Source: Apiosordaria backusii (Eukaryota > Ascomycota > Sordariomycetes > Sordariales > Lasiosphaeriaceae). From it: a DNA stretch of 64,000 bases. The position numbers and the translations under genes were made by a program. This document shows positions 1-10,894 of this stretch, piece after piece (the stretch's first letter is position 1; each line of letters opens with the position of its first letter). The stretch is taken from contig JAUKTV010000005.1 in NCBI GenBank assembly GCA_030549205.1, positions 1,984,001 through 2,048,000 of the forward strand. The letters run 5' to 3'. Below the pieces are notes generated by a model. It saw nothing but the letters and a program-made list of their open reading frames with translations, did not search any database and was not told the origin of the DNA.

Positions 1-1
1 C

Positions 2-136
2 AATGGCATTCCTGCGACTTTGTGGAAGGGAGGTGATAGTCCCGCGGTCAACTGGATACTAGATGTAGGGCCGAAGGTAGCCGTTCCCCTCCCCTTGCCG
101 GCCAAGACTCTGATCGCTTCGGCTTTGCGCTCATGA
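2..136 (+). CDS. 3' end of an unidentified protein-coding gene (partial)
   Basis: A reading frame is open from base 2 to a TGA at 134-136, giving about 44 C-terminal residues that end in LIASALRS. The peptide is rich in Val, Pro, Leu and Ala (motifs WKGGDSP and WILDVGPKV) and reads like real protein rather than random translation. No ATG precedes it, so if real it is the last exon of a gene that begins left of the window. I do not recognise the family. The evidence is only the open frame and its composition, so a chance frame remains possible. Confidence 0.35.
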   Translation, partial: NGIPATLWKGGDSPAVNWILDVGPKVAVPLPLPAKTLIASALRS

Positions 137-617
137 CCTGGGCGAGTTATTCTGAATTGGGAATGTGGTTGTGAATTTTTGTTTTCTGTCTAGTATCGTC
201 TAAGATAAACCCAGTTTAATTTCTAGTACTTTGCTGTTGTTTTGCTGAGGGCTCTAAGGGTAGATTGAAGTCCACCTAGAAAACGGCTTCCCCAATGCCC
301 AGATAGAACAACGTCATCGCTGCAGCGCAACAACCAGGGGCCTGGGCCCTCCCCCGCATTAGTCATCCCCAGCTGGGGTATCCAGAGCCCCGGAGGTTCA
401 TCACCCCACCCATCTCGACGACAGAAGATCTTGACACATCAAGGTCACCGTTAACCGTTGGCATTTTCTTTGTCGAAGCCGTGACTCAAGGCCTGACATT
501 TCTCAACTTCTACAAGCTCTCAAAGCAGCTCTCTCATCACAATCTCATAGCAAGACCACTCAGCAACCCAACCACCATCAGGCCACCATCTACCAAGCAC
601 CACCACAACCAGCAACA
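137..617. other. Intergenic, upstream of the PNPOx-like gene
   Basis: No coding frame I can support. The last 150 bases before the ATG at 618 are CA-rich (many CACC and AACC runs), as is usual for a fungal 5' leader, and probably hold the promoter and leader of the next gene. Confidence 0.5.
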
Positions 618-1393
618 ATGGAACAGCAAATACCCCTCTCCCATGAAGCCTCCGCCGGCGACACCAACATGCGCGTCACCAACTCCCTGCCCGAAGAAGT
701 AGTCCAATGCCTCGAAAACGCCCGCTTCCTCCACCTAGCCACCTGCCACGACAACGTCCCCCACGTCTCCCTCATGAACTACACCTACCTCCCCTCCTCC
801 CCCTACAGCAACAACACCCCCGAGATCGTCATGACCACCAACCCAGCCTCCAAAAAGATGAACAACCTCGCCACCAACCCCAACGTCTCTTTGCTTGTCC
901 ACGACTGTAAGCCCCCTTCCCCAACCCCCCCTGATCATATTCTAACACCTAGTGAAAAAAAAAAGGGGTATCCCACCGCCCAACAACCACCTCCCAATCC
1001 CGCCGCCTCTCCAACGGCACCGGGCACTCCCCCTCCCGTCTCCCCGCCGAGCCCCCCTCCTCCCTCGCCGCTTTACTCTTCAACCTCAACACCTCGGCCG
1101 TCTCCTCCATCAGCGCGACCATAAACGGGTCCGCTCGCCTGGTGGAGCGCGGCAGCGAGGAAGAAAAGTACTACAGGGACATCCACCTGGCAAACAACAC
1201 CTTTGATTCCGCCACCGGACCGGCTGAGGAGCCATCAGCAAGAGAAGACGACGAGCGGGCGAGGTTACACGACGCCAGAGTCATCGTGGTCGGGATACGG
1301 GACGTGAGAATTGCCGACTGGAAGGGCGCGGTGAGGGATTGGGTGATTTCCTCGCCGGAGGATGCTGCTAGGGGGCAGGTGAATGGGATTTAG
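618..1393 (+). CDS. Pyridoxamine 5'-phosphate oxidase-like (FMN-binding split barrel) protein
   Basis: Two exons, 618-906 and 966-1393, with a 59-base GT-AG intron (907-965). The join reads VHD-W-VSHR and gives 238 residues. Residues 31-97 have the typical start of the PNPOx-like fold (LENARFLHLATC, then NVPHVSLMNYTYLP, then SKKMNNLATNPNVSLLVHDW). It belongs to the small fungal family that includes yeast YLR456W and YPR172W. These are predicted flavin-binding proteins, and true pyridoxal-phosphate synthesis has not been shown for the group, so the enzymatic role is open. Residues after 100 contain a Ser/Pro-rich loop, then FNLNTSAVSSISATINGSARLV, shown here only to mark the second half of the barrel. 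The ATG at 618 follows an A-rich context (CAACAATGG). The intron start explains the otherwise Pro-rich read-through frame. Confidence 0.88.
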
Positions 1394-2207
1394 ATGTTTC
1401 AAGTGGGATATATATATATGGGGGAAAAGGATCGAGTCGAAAAAGTGGAATAAAACTCGAGGGGATAAACAACATTCAAATATGAGAGGTCACAAATCCA
1501 GGGGTAACATGTGAGCGTCACATAATAGCATCATCATCAAATTGTGGAAAGTCCAGCCGACTATATACTATTTAAATCACCGAGGTGAGATATAGCCTAA
1601 GAGTGTTAATCTTTATGTTTAGTAAATACAAGCACTGACAATTGTTAAGCTTTTCCGGTGTTTTCTATAGTATGAGGCAGCCACTAGCCAACTCCAAAAA
1701 GCCTACTTCAGCTAGGTTTAGTCATTAAACATAATAGCATCATTAAGGTATCATATCAACAATTGAATTCATAAAAGCGTTCACTGAACTCATTATTAAC
1801 TTTCATAAAACCTCGTTGCTGTCCTCCTCCCCGAATACCCGCTCTCTGTCTCAGCCTAATTATACATGTGATATGCCTACTAGTACAGGATAAAAAACCA
1901 GAACAAAGAATACCAATACCCACCAAGCCAATAACACCAGTGACCAGAAGAACCAGTTCACCCGAACTTTTTCCTCGCGTTTGTTTGTATTAAACGCCAC
2001 GCTACCGTCTCATTCTATGCTTGGTGTGTTCTTTATAGAACAGACGACCCAAAAAATAAGAAAAATTAAACGACGATTGGGCTAACCACCACCACCACCC
2101 TCCTCCCGTTACACTGTTTTCTTTTTACCCTCCGTGCTTTTCTTTTTTGTAGCCGTCTATGATGCCCAAAAGAGGGAAATGCTACCGGAAAAATTGAGAA
2201 ACTGCTT
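1394..2207. other. Convergent 3' spacer between the PNPOx-like and transporter genes
   Basis: AT-rich sequence between two converging genes with no open frame of note. It probably holds both 3' untranslated regions and polyadenylation signals. Nothing else seen. Confidence 0.5.
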
Positions 2208-4099
2208 TTACGCAGCCCACTCCAGCACCTCCAGAGCACACATCACCAGGACAAGTGTTGAAGGCAGGATCCTAGCACAGCCATTAGTATCATATCATCA
2301 TGAGAGAGGAGTCAGTGGGAGAGAACATACCAAATCACATAGCTCTGAAACAGGATCCTCCCCATAACCCCCTCATAAACATTATTGATCTGGCAAATCT
2401 GCGCCAGCTGCAGCGCCGACGGCGCTCCCGTCAAAAGGAAGCACACCACCACAAAGATGGGATCGTCCAGAATGCTGACAGGAACATACTTGGCAAACAC
2501 GGCCAAGATAGGCGCCATAATCAACGTAGGAAGCAACATCCTGCTGATCAAGCTCGCAATCAGCAGCTTTTTGCCAATCTCCTTCTCTTCCGGGTCCACA
2601 GTATCGTGATTCTGGGTATTGCGCGCCAAGTTCGCGCCGAGGACAACCAAGATCAACGGGACAGCCACGCCGGCCGAGGACCTGAGAGCAGCCGTGACCG
2701 ACGTCTTCACAAAGGTGTCATCTTTAAAGAACAGCTCTTGAAGGTCTTTAATGGAGGCAACCAGGATGGCGAGGAGCATGGCCCATAGAGGGGGATTCAT
2801 GAATTCCCAGAGGAAGTTGTAGACGCGCTGCCAGAGAGAGTAGATGCCTGATAGAAGGGACTGAACAGGGCGGGGGAGGGCATCGTAGGTTTGGCGGGCG
2901 ACGTTGCAAATGTAGTTGGTCACGCGAGCTTGGTATTTCTTCGTGGCCCTGCTGATGCGCACAGGGAGGCCTTTGACACCGGTTGGGGTCTCAGCCTCGT
3001 CGTTGTTACGAATCCGAGGGAAGGACAAAATCCGGTTAAGCTCTTCTTCGTTGTCCCCGAACTGATTGAGAGTTCCGTCAACACTAGTGACACCAGCCAC
3101 ACCGTTGGCGTATGGTTTCTTCCAACCATCGTGGCCCTCATCCTCCGAGTCGTGCGGTGAGTGTCTCGAAGATCCAGCAATAGGAGTCCGACCGGCAGGT
3201 TCGTAAGCCGCCGAATCAACCGTATGGGTAGGACTAGAAGGGCGCTCCACGCCTACAGTATCTGGGTGAACGCCCTCAAGAAGGCCCTGGGTTTCCGTTG
3301 ATCCGTCAGGTGTAAGCGCGCCGTATCGGCCTTCCTCGATCGTTTCATCGGCATATTCGTCATACTTGTCCTTTGGCGCCAAAAGTACGTGATACCCCCA
3401 ACTCCATCTGACCAGCTGCCCGAGTTGCTGGAAAATCATGAGGTACAGAATACCTCTTGCGGCAACCTCTTCGTCATTGTCCTTTGGTATCCTGTCCCAG
3501 TGAAGGCCCTTCAACGTTTGTGACAGAGAAATAACGAGGGAGATTGGCAGAGAGTTCGAGTTTCCGAACACGCCCATGGCGGTGACAAAGTTGGAAGCGC
3601 GGCGGTTGAACCCGAAGCATTTTGAGACCCCACGAGAAACAAGATATGAAACTAGTGTTTGGATGACGAAGATGATGGGAATTACGCCCAATTCGATAAG
3701 TTTCTCGGCGTTTAATTGGGAGGCAAGCTTGGTGAAGACTACACAGCAGTCAGTATCCCACTCCGTTCACCGACCGATCTTTCAAGTAAGTGTTGATGAC
3801 GTACTCAGGCATGGCGTGAAGAGCATAACATTGAGGTTGGCGAGAAACTTTTGCTTGTCGGCATCAAAGTGACCTAACCGAGCGATGACGTAGCCCGGCA
3901 AGCTGACGCAGACAACCTCGAGCACGGCGCCAAAAATGAGGAGTACTAGGTGGTCGACCGGTGGATGCGAGTCGTGAGACGAAGTGAGAATAGCAAGCGG
4001 CGACGAGCTTGATAGTGATATTTGGTTGTCCCACGGCTCGCCAGCGGCCATCATGGCCGAGCGCAACGCCGTGGGCGCCCGAAGTTCAAGAAAACCCAT
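2208..4099 (-). CDS. Auxin efflux carrier (AEC) family membrane transporter, ECM3-like
   Basis: Three exons on the minus strand: 4099-3805, 3738-2331 and 2271-2208, with introns of 66 and 59 bases. The spliced protein is 588 residues. The N-terminal half has about five hydrophobic segments, starting near residue 48 (LVLLIFGAVLEVVCVSLPGY) and including GVFGNSNSLPISL, a hallmark of the AEC/PIN-like family. A long polar, probably cytosolic loop (about 245-405) follows. A second membrane half begins at NPPLWAMLLAILV and includes SAGVAVPLILVVLGANLA. The last exon adds ILPSTLVLVMCALEV and a short tail, so the intron matters: reading through gives a false stop four residues after the donor. Fungal relatives include yeast ECM3 and YNL095C, found in internal membranes, with unknown substrate. 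The ATG at 4099 is used because the frame upstream of it starts only with TTG. ATGs at residues 16-17 are alternatives. Confidence 0.88.
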
Positions 4100-7050
4100 C
4101 AATATAGTTGTCGCCCTGGGTTGATATCCGGAGGTGGTTGTTTGGTGATGACGGAGAAAAAGAACGGCAAAGGAGAAATGGTTGTGGAAGGTACGGAACG
4201 GCGGATGTAAGCCTGGAAGGCTGTGGGGACGTGGGTGTGCCTAGTAATTTATGGGCGTGGTTGGTGATATGCACCCTGTGCAGATCGGGGCCGATTCTGA
4301 TGGAAGTGTCCGGTAACGATTCCGTTGGTGGGACAGTGAAACGGTTAGCCGCGATGGGTGATGAGGATGGCCAGGAAGATCAAAGGAGGAAAGCTGTGAT
4401 GGCGCCCAATGTTTAGTTGAGGAGCTTTCAACGACGACGGAATTGGGTCACTGGTCTGCCCTGATAAGAAACCGCCAGCCCTGGTCCTTTGAGATGACGG
4501 ACCTGGCGTTCCTCAGACCTGTGGGCACAGCTGGGGCCCATCAGCCACCAACGATAAGGAAAAAAGCCACCCAACAAGAATTGTTAAGCAATACCTTCTT
4601 TGTTTGATGAACCGGCCAATGAGATCATCATCTCTTCCCATCCGCACGTATCTCAAAGGCCTTGGCCTGGTGTTTCCCAGATTCCGGCTAACAGTGGATC
4701 CCCGATTCTGAGTGGGTCGGCGGTGGTGGCCAAGGTCTTGTCAGTCGAAAGCCAAGAGTGCTGCGGCTGCTGAGGACGCCCGAAGAAGCAAAACGCAACA
4801 CCAAGAGGCGATGACGTGAAGTGTGAGGTTTCTCTTGGCGTCGCGTTCCTTCCCGACGCTGCGGTCGTGCTCTGTGGGACAACTACGGCAACCAATTGCA
4901 CAATGTAGGTCCACGAGAATGAGAGGAAACGTGTTTAACCCTCAGGCTCTCGTTGGCTGCTCTCTCAGCTAGGCCAATTGAGTGCAGGGCTGGCACTGGG
5001 ACACAGCTTCGCCAAGGACGACGTTCAATGCCGCAAATGGATGTGGAGAACTGAGTGAATTCAAGGTTCTTGGATCGTGAAGAAAGCTTATTCCAAGTGT
5101 CAAAAGAATCTGTCATCTTTTTTGATTTCGTCGTTGACAGCAACAGATTGGGCCACGACGGCTTCTAGGGATTGCCTTGACGACATCGAGCAACACCATT
5201 ATCCGCAGCGGCAGGATAATTCGTCCAGGCATGTGGTCCATGACGCATTCAACGGGCCTTGTCCCGCTCGCTGACACAATCATGTTTCCTTCAAAACACC
5301 AAGTGCATCAGCATCTTCAATCCACCTCACATGTCACTAGGAACCTTTGCCATTGTCTTCCACAGAATCCCCCCGAGTCATATATTTGTTTATCTTCGGT
5401 TATCATGTAGAGAGTTTCACAGTTCGGTGTAAAAGAGCCTGGATGCATCGAACAGGGAAACAAAGTTATCAATCAGCAATGCATATGCATTGCAAGGCAG
5501 TCGCATGCATAGTAGATCTGCAAGGGATCATGGCGTGTAACTTTGAATATCTATACCTAAGGTAGTGTAGGCTAGGTGCTAGGTTGCTGTCCAGCACATC
5601 AGGCATAAATCGGAAACAGGAGCAACGAGGCGTCTTAGACTCTTCGCCACTGCTATCCCAGGCGTCGCGTCCAGCAGCCCGAAACCACCATTGGCGGAGT
5701 GAAGAAGCAATACATACTTAAAGAAGACGCACATCATGAACGTACTGCGATACTACATCAACCTGGGGCGAACTTTTACGTGTCGTTTCCTTAATTTGGG
5801 GTTAGACTAGAAGCCTTGAATTGGTTGAAGTGCCTTTGGCAGCAAGATCGACGACATTTACAGCCGGGTTTGGCAAGCTGCTTCCAGACTCAATCATGCC
5901 TGTCGCCTTATGCATGTTGTGGCTTGTTTCAAAGAAGGCAAGGAGAATACCATCTTGATTTTTGACCCCTTGTGCAGCCCCTCGTGATAGTCAATCAGGC
6001 TGGAACAACCAATTCTAGTGTAGTTTGGTGTGGCTTGTACCGATGAAGATCTCTCGTCTTGGGCTTCGCTTGACCATAACCGCCTCGTCAACGTCAGTGG
6101 CCGCGTGCCTTGATGCATTCACCAGCCACATTTCGACGTCATAGCTTGCCATTGTCATCAGAGGTCAATTGCTCCCCTGTTTTGGTTGCCGCTTCAGCAT
6201 TCAGGCCATTGGCGAAGCTGCACAGCGAAACCCCTTGCTTGTCCGCCAGTTCCTGTCAGTGTGGACAGGCGTCGCTTGTCTAGACCAAGTTACAGTTTCT
6301 CGTATACGGAGTCAATAATCCGCACTAAAAGTTGCGTCCTTCTTCTTTTGATCGTGGGTCAGGCGTCTTGGGTGCGTAAAGAGGCGAAGAAAATGGAGTC
6401 TGTTCCATGATTTTTTTTCAAGTTGGCCAGTGCCTGGAATTGCCAGCAGCGGGGCTTTTGCTGTCGCTGAGCTTAGGTCCTCGGCAGCGAACCAAAGTCA
6501 AACAACACAGCGGGGCTAAGGAGGGGTACACTCCGCGGAGCATTTGGCCCTGGCTGGACACCCCCAAAACTTCGCATCCTTTCTCGCCCGAAGATACCTA
6601 CCCATCCCTATATCACACCTCAGCTTCAAGCGACTTTGTCAGGTTATCAGCTCTGCTCAACGAAGCCAGCAATTCTCCTCACATCCCTGAGCACACTGCA
6701 CCACCGCAGATCAGTGGCCAATCACTTTGCTGCCCAAAATACCAAGGGACCTCCTGGTGCTTGGCTTGGTCATTGGCACCACCGAGCAGCACCCACTGGT
6801 GGGCATTTCAAGATCTCGATCCCACTTCCCCATCGCCCGCCCACCCGCTGTCCTCCCTCATATCAACAATCCCCTTCGCGCTCCAGTGCCTAGTGCAACC
6901 TCAACCTTACATCCGACGATCTCCCTTTGAATTTCAGTGTCATTCAACACAGATTCCAACCCTTACAACCAGAAACACAGTCCATGTCGGTTGCAAGGTA
7001 GAGCCGCACCTCTAATCGCAATCAACGCCTACCACACCGAGCCGGGAACA
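4100..7050. other. Divergent promoter region between the AEC transporter and the MAPKK
   Basis: About 2.95 kb with no recognisable gene. The longest frames (6407-7015, 202 codons) are Ser/Pro/His-rich and look like translated leader. The last 500 bases before 7051 are C-rich with many ACC and CAC runs, which suits a long 5' leader of the MAPKK gene, possibly with an unrecognised leader intron. Confidence 0.45.
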
Positions 7051-9188
7051 ATGGCCGACGACAACCCCCGATCCGAGCCGGTAACTCCAGATGAGTTTGC
7101 CATGAGCAGCCCGACCTCGCCAGGCTCCGTTGACGAGTCCTCGGAAGCTAGCACGCCTCTCGACCCGCCCAGCTCAAGTTCTGATACCCAGCCATTTTCC
7201 TCACCTCCCAACGACTATCCCCGTCGTGTACCTTCTCTCAGGACAGTGTCCGATCCTCAAGGCAGCGCGCATATGAATCCGACCTCGAGTGTTGCCGGCA
7301 TCTTGAACAATGCCAGGAGACCACCACCAAGTGCGAACAGTCTGCCGTTGGACATTATGCAGAAGGCACGAGCGCTGCAAGAACAGCGCATGGGCATGAC
7401 GGCTCGCGCTGGTGCTTCCCCTATGGGCAGTATGAATATGGGTAGCATGAATATGGGCGGCATGAGCATGGGCGGCATGAGCATGGGCGGCATGAATATG
7501 AATATGGGAGGTATGGGAGGGCCAATACCGGGGTCAATGGGGGGACCGATGGCAGGTGGCTTACCGGGCGGTCTTCCAGGAAACCTAAAACTTCCTGGTG
7601 GCATGGTCCGTCCGTTGCCTCCTAGCTTTGCCAAGTCGGCGCCCGCTGTGCCGGGAACCGGACCAAGGAAGCCCCCAAGCCTGAGCGAGAGGAGAGCCAT
7701 GAAGCTGGGTAACTTATCAGGGCCAGGAGGCCCTTCGCCAGCCGGTACACCTAAGCTCTCGGATATGAACCAGGGTGAAGGGCCAAAACGTCCATCCTTG
7801 AACGGCGAAAAGCATAGCTCAAAGCTTATGGACTTCAAGAACTATATCGACGCAGATAAGGGTTGGATCACCTTCGAGGGAGCGGCGACGATTACTCGCA
7901 CGGGTGTCAACTTTGCCAGCGGACACACCTTTTCCATCTCATTAGATGAGATCGATGTCATGGACGAGCTTGGAAAGGGAAACTATGGCACCGTGTACAA
8001 AGTGCGCCACGCCCGGCCAAAGGCACCACGTTTTGGTCAAGGCTTGTCTCACTTCAAGCCGCTCTCTCGCCAGTCTTCACTGTCCGAGGACGATGCGACA
8101 CCATTAAGTCCGGCCTCAAACGACGGGCGGTCTACATCAGGCGTCGTTATGGCCATGAAGGAGATCCGACTCGAGTTGGACGAAGCCAAGTTTACAACCA
8201 TTCTCAAAGAGCTGGTTATTCTCCACGAGTGTGTGTCTCCATACATTATCGACTTTTATGGCGCTTTCTACCAGGAAGGTGCGGTGTACATGTGTATCGA
8301 GTATATGGATGGTGGCAGTATTGACAAGATCTATGCCGGCGGTATTCCTGAAAACGTACTACGAAAGATCACCTATGCTACGATTATGGGCCTCAAGACC
8401 CTCAAGGACGACCACAATATCATTCACCGCGACGTGAAGCCTACCAACATTCTTGTCAACACCAATGGACAGGTCAAGATATGCGACTTTGGTGTGTCGG
8501 GTAACCTCGTCGCAAGCATTGCAAAAACAAACATTGGCTGCCAGAGCTACATGGCCCCAGAACGCATCAGCGGTGGTGCCATGGCTGGTGCTGCGGATGG
8601 CTCTTACAATGTTCAAAGCGACATTTGGAGTTTGGGCCTGACTATTATCGAGTGTGCGATGGGAAGATATCCCTATCCACCCGAGATATCGAGCACAATT
8701 TTCAGTCAGCTCAGTGTAAGTAATTCATGACATTTTATCCTATCAGTGCCAGTTACTAACACTACCATCACTCTCAGGCCATCGTAGAGGGCGACCCGCC
8801 AGACCTCCCCAGCGACGGCTACTCCGCCGCTGCCAAAGATTTTGTCCGTTGTTGCCTCAACAAGATCCCCGCCAAGCGTCACACCTACCCCATGCTCCTC
8901 CAACACGCCTGGATCAAGTCTCTCGGCAAGCCCGAGACCATCGCAGAGGACGCCGAAGCCGAAGATGCGGCCGCAGATGACGAGCTTGTGGATGCTACGG
9001 GGGCGATGAGCATCGCTACCCCTTCAGGCCACGTGGGACAGGGTGACTATGAGGTGGCCGAGTGGGTGAATAGCGTGTTGGACCGCAAGAAGAAGGGGCT
9101 GCTGGACGACTCGGCCGAGAAGCCGGCTTTGCACGCAGCACCGCTGGATACGGTGAGCCCTGCGGGAAGCCCGATGGTTACTGCTTGA
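7051..9188 (+). CDS. MAP kinase kinase of the HOG osmostress pathway (PBS2/OS-5 type)
   Basis: Two exons, 7051-8715 and 8778-9188 (intron of 62 bases); 691 residues. The kinase activates the Hog1-type MAPK by dual phosphorylation in the osmotic and oxidative stress response. Visible features are the Gly loop GKGNYGTV near residue 306, ATP-binding Lys370 in AMKEIRLELDE, the catalytic loop HRDVKPTN with Asp461, DFG at 479, and an activation loop with Ser489 and Thr493 spaced S-xxx-T as expected for MAPKKK targets. A roughly 35-residue polar insert separates the Gly loop from Lys370, also typical of this fungal subfamily. The first 280 residues are disordered, with a Met/Gly-rich repeat tract at about 121-160. 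The ATG at 7051 has a good context (GGAACAATGGCC). An in-frame ATG at 6937 would add 38 residues rich in His, Tyr and Asn, but looks like leader. Confidence 0.95.
7411..7530 (+). repeat. Met/Gly-coding degenerate tandem repeat inside the MAPKK gene
   Basis: Repeated 12- to 15-base units of the form GGC-AGT/GGC-ATG-AAT/AGC-ATG encode blocks such as MGSMNMGGMSMGG at about residues 121-160 of the MAPKK, N-terminal to the kinase domain. The units drift only at a few positions, suggesting slippage expansion of a disordered segment. Confidence 0.75.
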
Positions 9189-10057
9189 GGCAATGCCCTT
9201 GGGAGGAGGCAGAAAGTTTGTTTACTAGGTACGACGAGTAGCAAGGCACACAAGCTCCCCTTTTTCTCTTCTCCGGTTCTCCTGTATTCTTCTTCTTTTT
9301 CCTTCTCTTCTCTGTGAGAAATTCATTTTTTCTCTGGAGGAAATTTTACAAAAACCTTGCATACTGTTGGCATATTTGTTATTCAGTTTAAAGGGAGAGC
9401 GGTGCGGCTATCTTTAGGTGTGCGTGGGGATGAATTAGGGGTTTTTCTTTTTCTTTTTTTTGTTATTCTTCAGTTGGTGCAAAGCATGGGGGAATTGGGG
9501 GTGGGAAATAGAAATGATCAGAGCATATACGGAGAGAATTTCTATTTTCCATTTTCGTATTATTTATTTATCCTTTTTTTTTTTTTTTTTTTTTTTTTGA
9601 AAGTGTTGTTGTTTCTTACTGTGAGGTGTTAAAAGAAGAGAAATCACGAAATTGTCAGTTACATTTATTTCCTCCTTTTTGCGAATCTTGTCGTCGTCGT
9701 CGTCTGTATGATAGTTGAGTTGGTTGTCCCGAGAGCAATTGTCTACCTAGGAAATAGAACGTTGATACCTTAGTTTTTGATGATTCACACAACACACACG
9801 TGGTAAATGGCCTGCGCCTGTTTTGTAGTCAACTTTCACCTCTTCCATTACCAACAGCTTTTTCCAACTTCTCCCCAAACTTAAGCTACTAATCATACAT
9901 AAATCCCACCTGCTGCTAAAATCATCACCGCCAAATCATAAAACATACAAGCATTTGCTTCTTGTCTTGTGTGTCAAGCTTTGCTCATCTCATTTCATTT
10001 CCTACCATTGCCATAACCACGCCCCTTTCTTTCAACGACGGACATATCTCACCTGAC
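9189..10057. other. Convergent 3' spacer with a 25-base T tract
   Basis: Pyrimidine-rich 3' region of the MAPKK gene. It contains a run of 25 T (9574-9598) and a small (GTC)n stretch near 9690-9705. No gene seen. Confidence 0.5.
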
Positions 10058-10894
10058 TCAAGCATACTCCTCCTTCACCCTCCGCCCATCATAACTCCTC
10101 CTCGACCCAGCCGTCCCCGAGCTCTTCCTACGATTCCCAAAGGTACTACCCGACCACCTCTTCGCACCACTCTCTCTATCCCCCCATGCCCCCTCCTCGC
10201 CAGACAAAACAACACCGTCGCGATAAACATCGCCGTCCAGCTCCCCCAGCTAAACCCAAACCCATACGCACCAAGATCAGCACTCCTCCCATCGGAAATA
10301 AAAGCATTCCTTGTCTTGACAAACGTCGCCGTCATGAGGGACACCGCCACCGAAAGGAAGACAAGTCCAACGAAGGAAACCAGCCCAATGATCCCTGCTC
10401 CCAATCTCCCCAAACAAGCCAACCAACTCCCGAGAAAGGTGCACGTCATAAAAAAGAGAGCGATAAGATAAAACACCCAGCCGAAGCGCCATAGGTACCA
10501 ATATTGGCAACTTGTTGTGCCCCGCCGTAGCTCCCGATTAGCTCGGGGGGAACGCCGCTGGCGTCGGTGTCCCATGCGTCGCCTAGGGGTAGGCCGGGGC
10601 GGGAGGGGCCACAGTTGGTGTTGTCTAGCCCGCAGATGCGGAAGTAAGTCCATTGGGAGATGGGGCGGGCGCCGGAGATGCCAGAGGTGTCGGCGCGGAG
10701 GAAGTAAGTTTGTCGGAGGGGGGAGGTGGTGGTTATGCCCGAGAGGATGGTGAACCAGAGTAGGAGGAGGGAGACGCTTAAGAAGAGGAGGGCGAGGAAG
10801 GAGAGGAGGAGGCCTGGGGTTGGGGGGGGAGGGGTTGTTAGTGGGGGATAAGGGGAGATAGAGCGGGGAAGGGGGACTTACGGCCTGCTGCCAT
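10058..10894 (-). CDS. SUR7/PalI-family four-span membrane protein (frame broken twice in this sequence)
   Basis: Exon 1 is only 13 bases (10894-10882, MAAG), then a 68-base intron (10881-10814), then the main exon. The product would be about 256 residues: TM1 at about 6-27 (FLALLFLSVSLLLLW), an extracellular loop with QWTYFRICGL, then LWRFGWVFYLIALFF (TM2), AGIIGLVSFVGLVFLS (TM3), and FGFSWGSWTAMFIATV (TM4), with a basic tail ending RRVKEEYA. The fold is claudin-like. Relatives sit in eisosomes or at the plasma membrane, or act as pH-sensor partners (PalI). The frame shifts by one base at the C run 10520-10523 and again at the C run 10180-10185. On the coding strand both sites are G runs, and one extra G at each restores the family pattern. 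Without repair the protein would stop just after the first loop. This is either sequencing error or a pseudogene; I favour error. Confidence 0.8.

Noticed and set aside
6407..7015. 202-codon plus frame upstream of the MAPKK
   Set aside because: Starts in T-rich leader, Ser/Pro/His-rich, no motif; better explained as the leader and promoter of the MAPKK gene.
7257..7838. 193-codon minus frame under the MAPKK gene
   Set aside because: Antisense mirror of the Met/Gly and Pro-rich coding sequence; Pro/Met/Ile repeats are a by-product.
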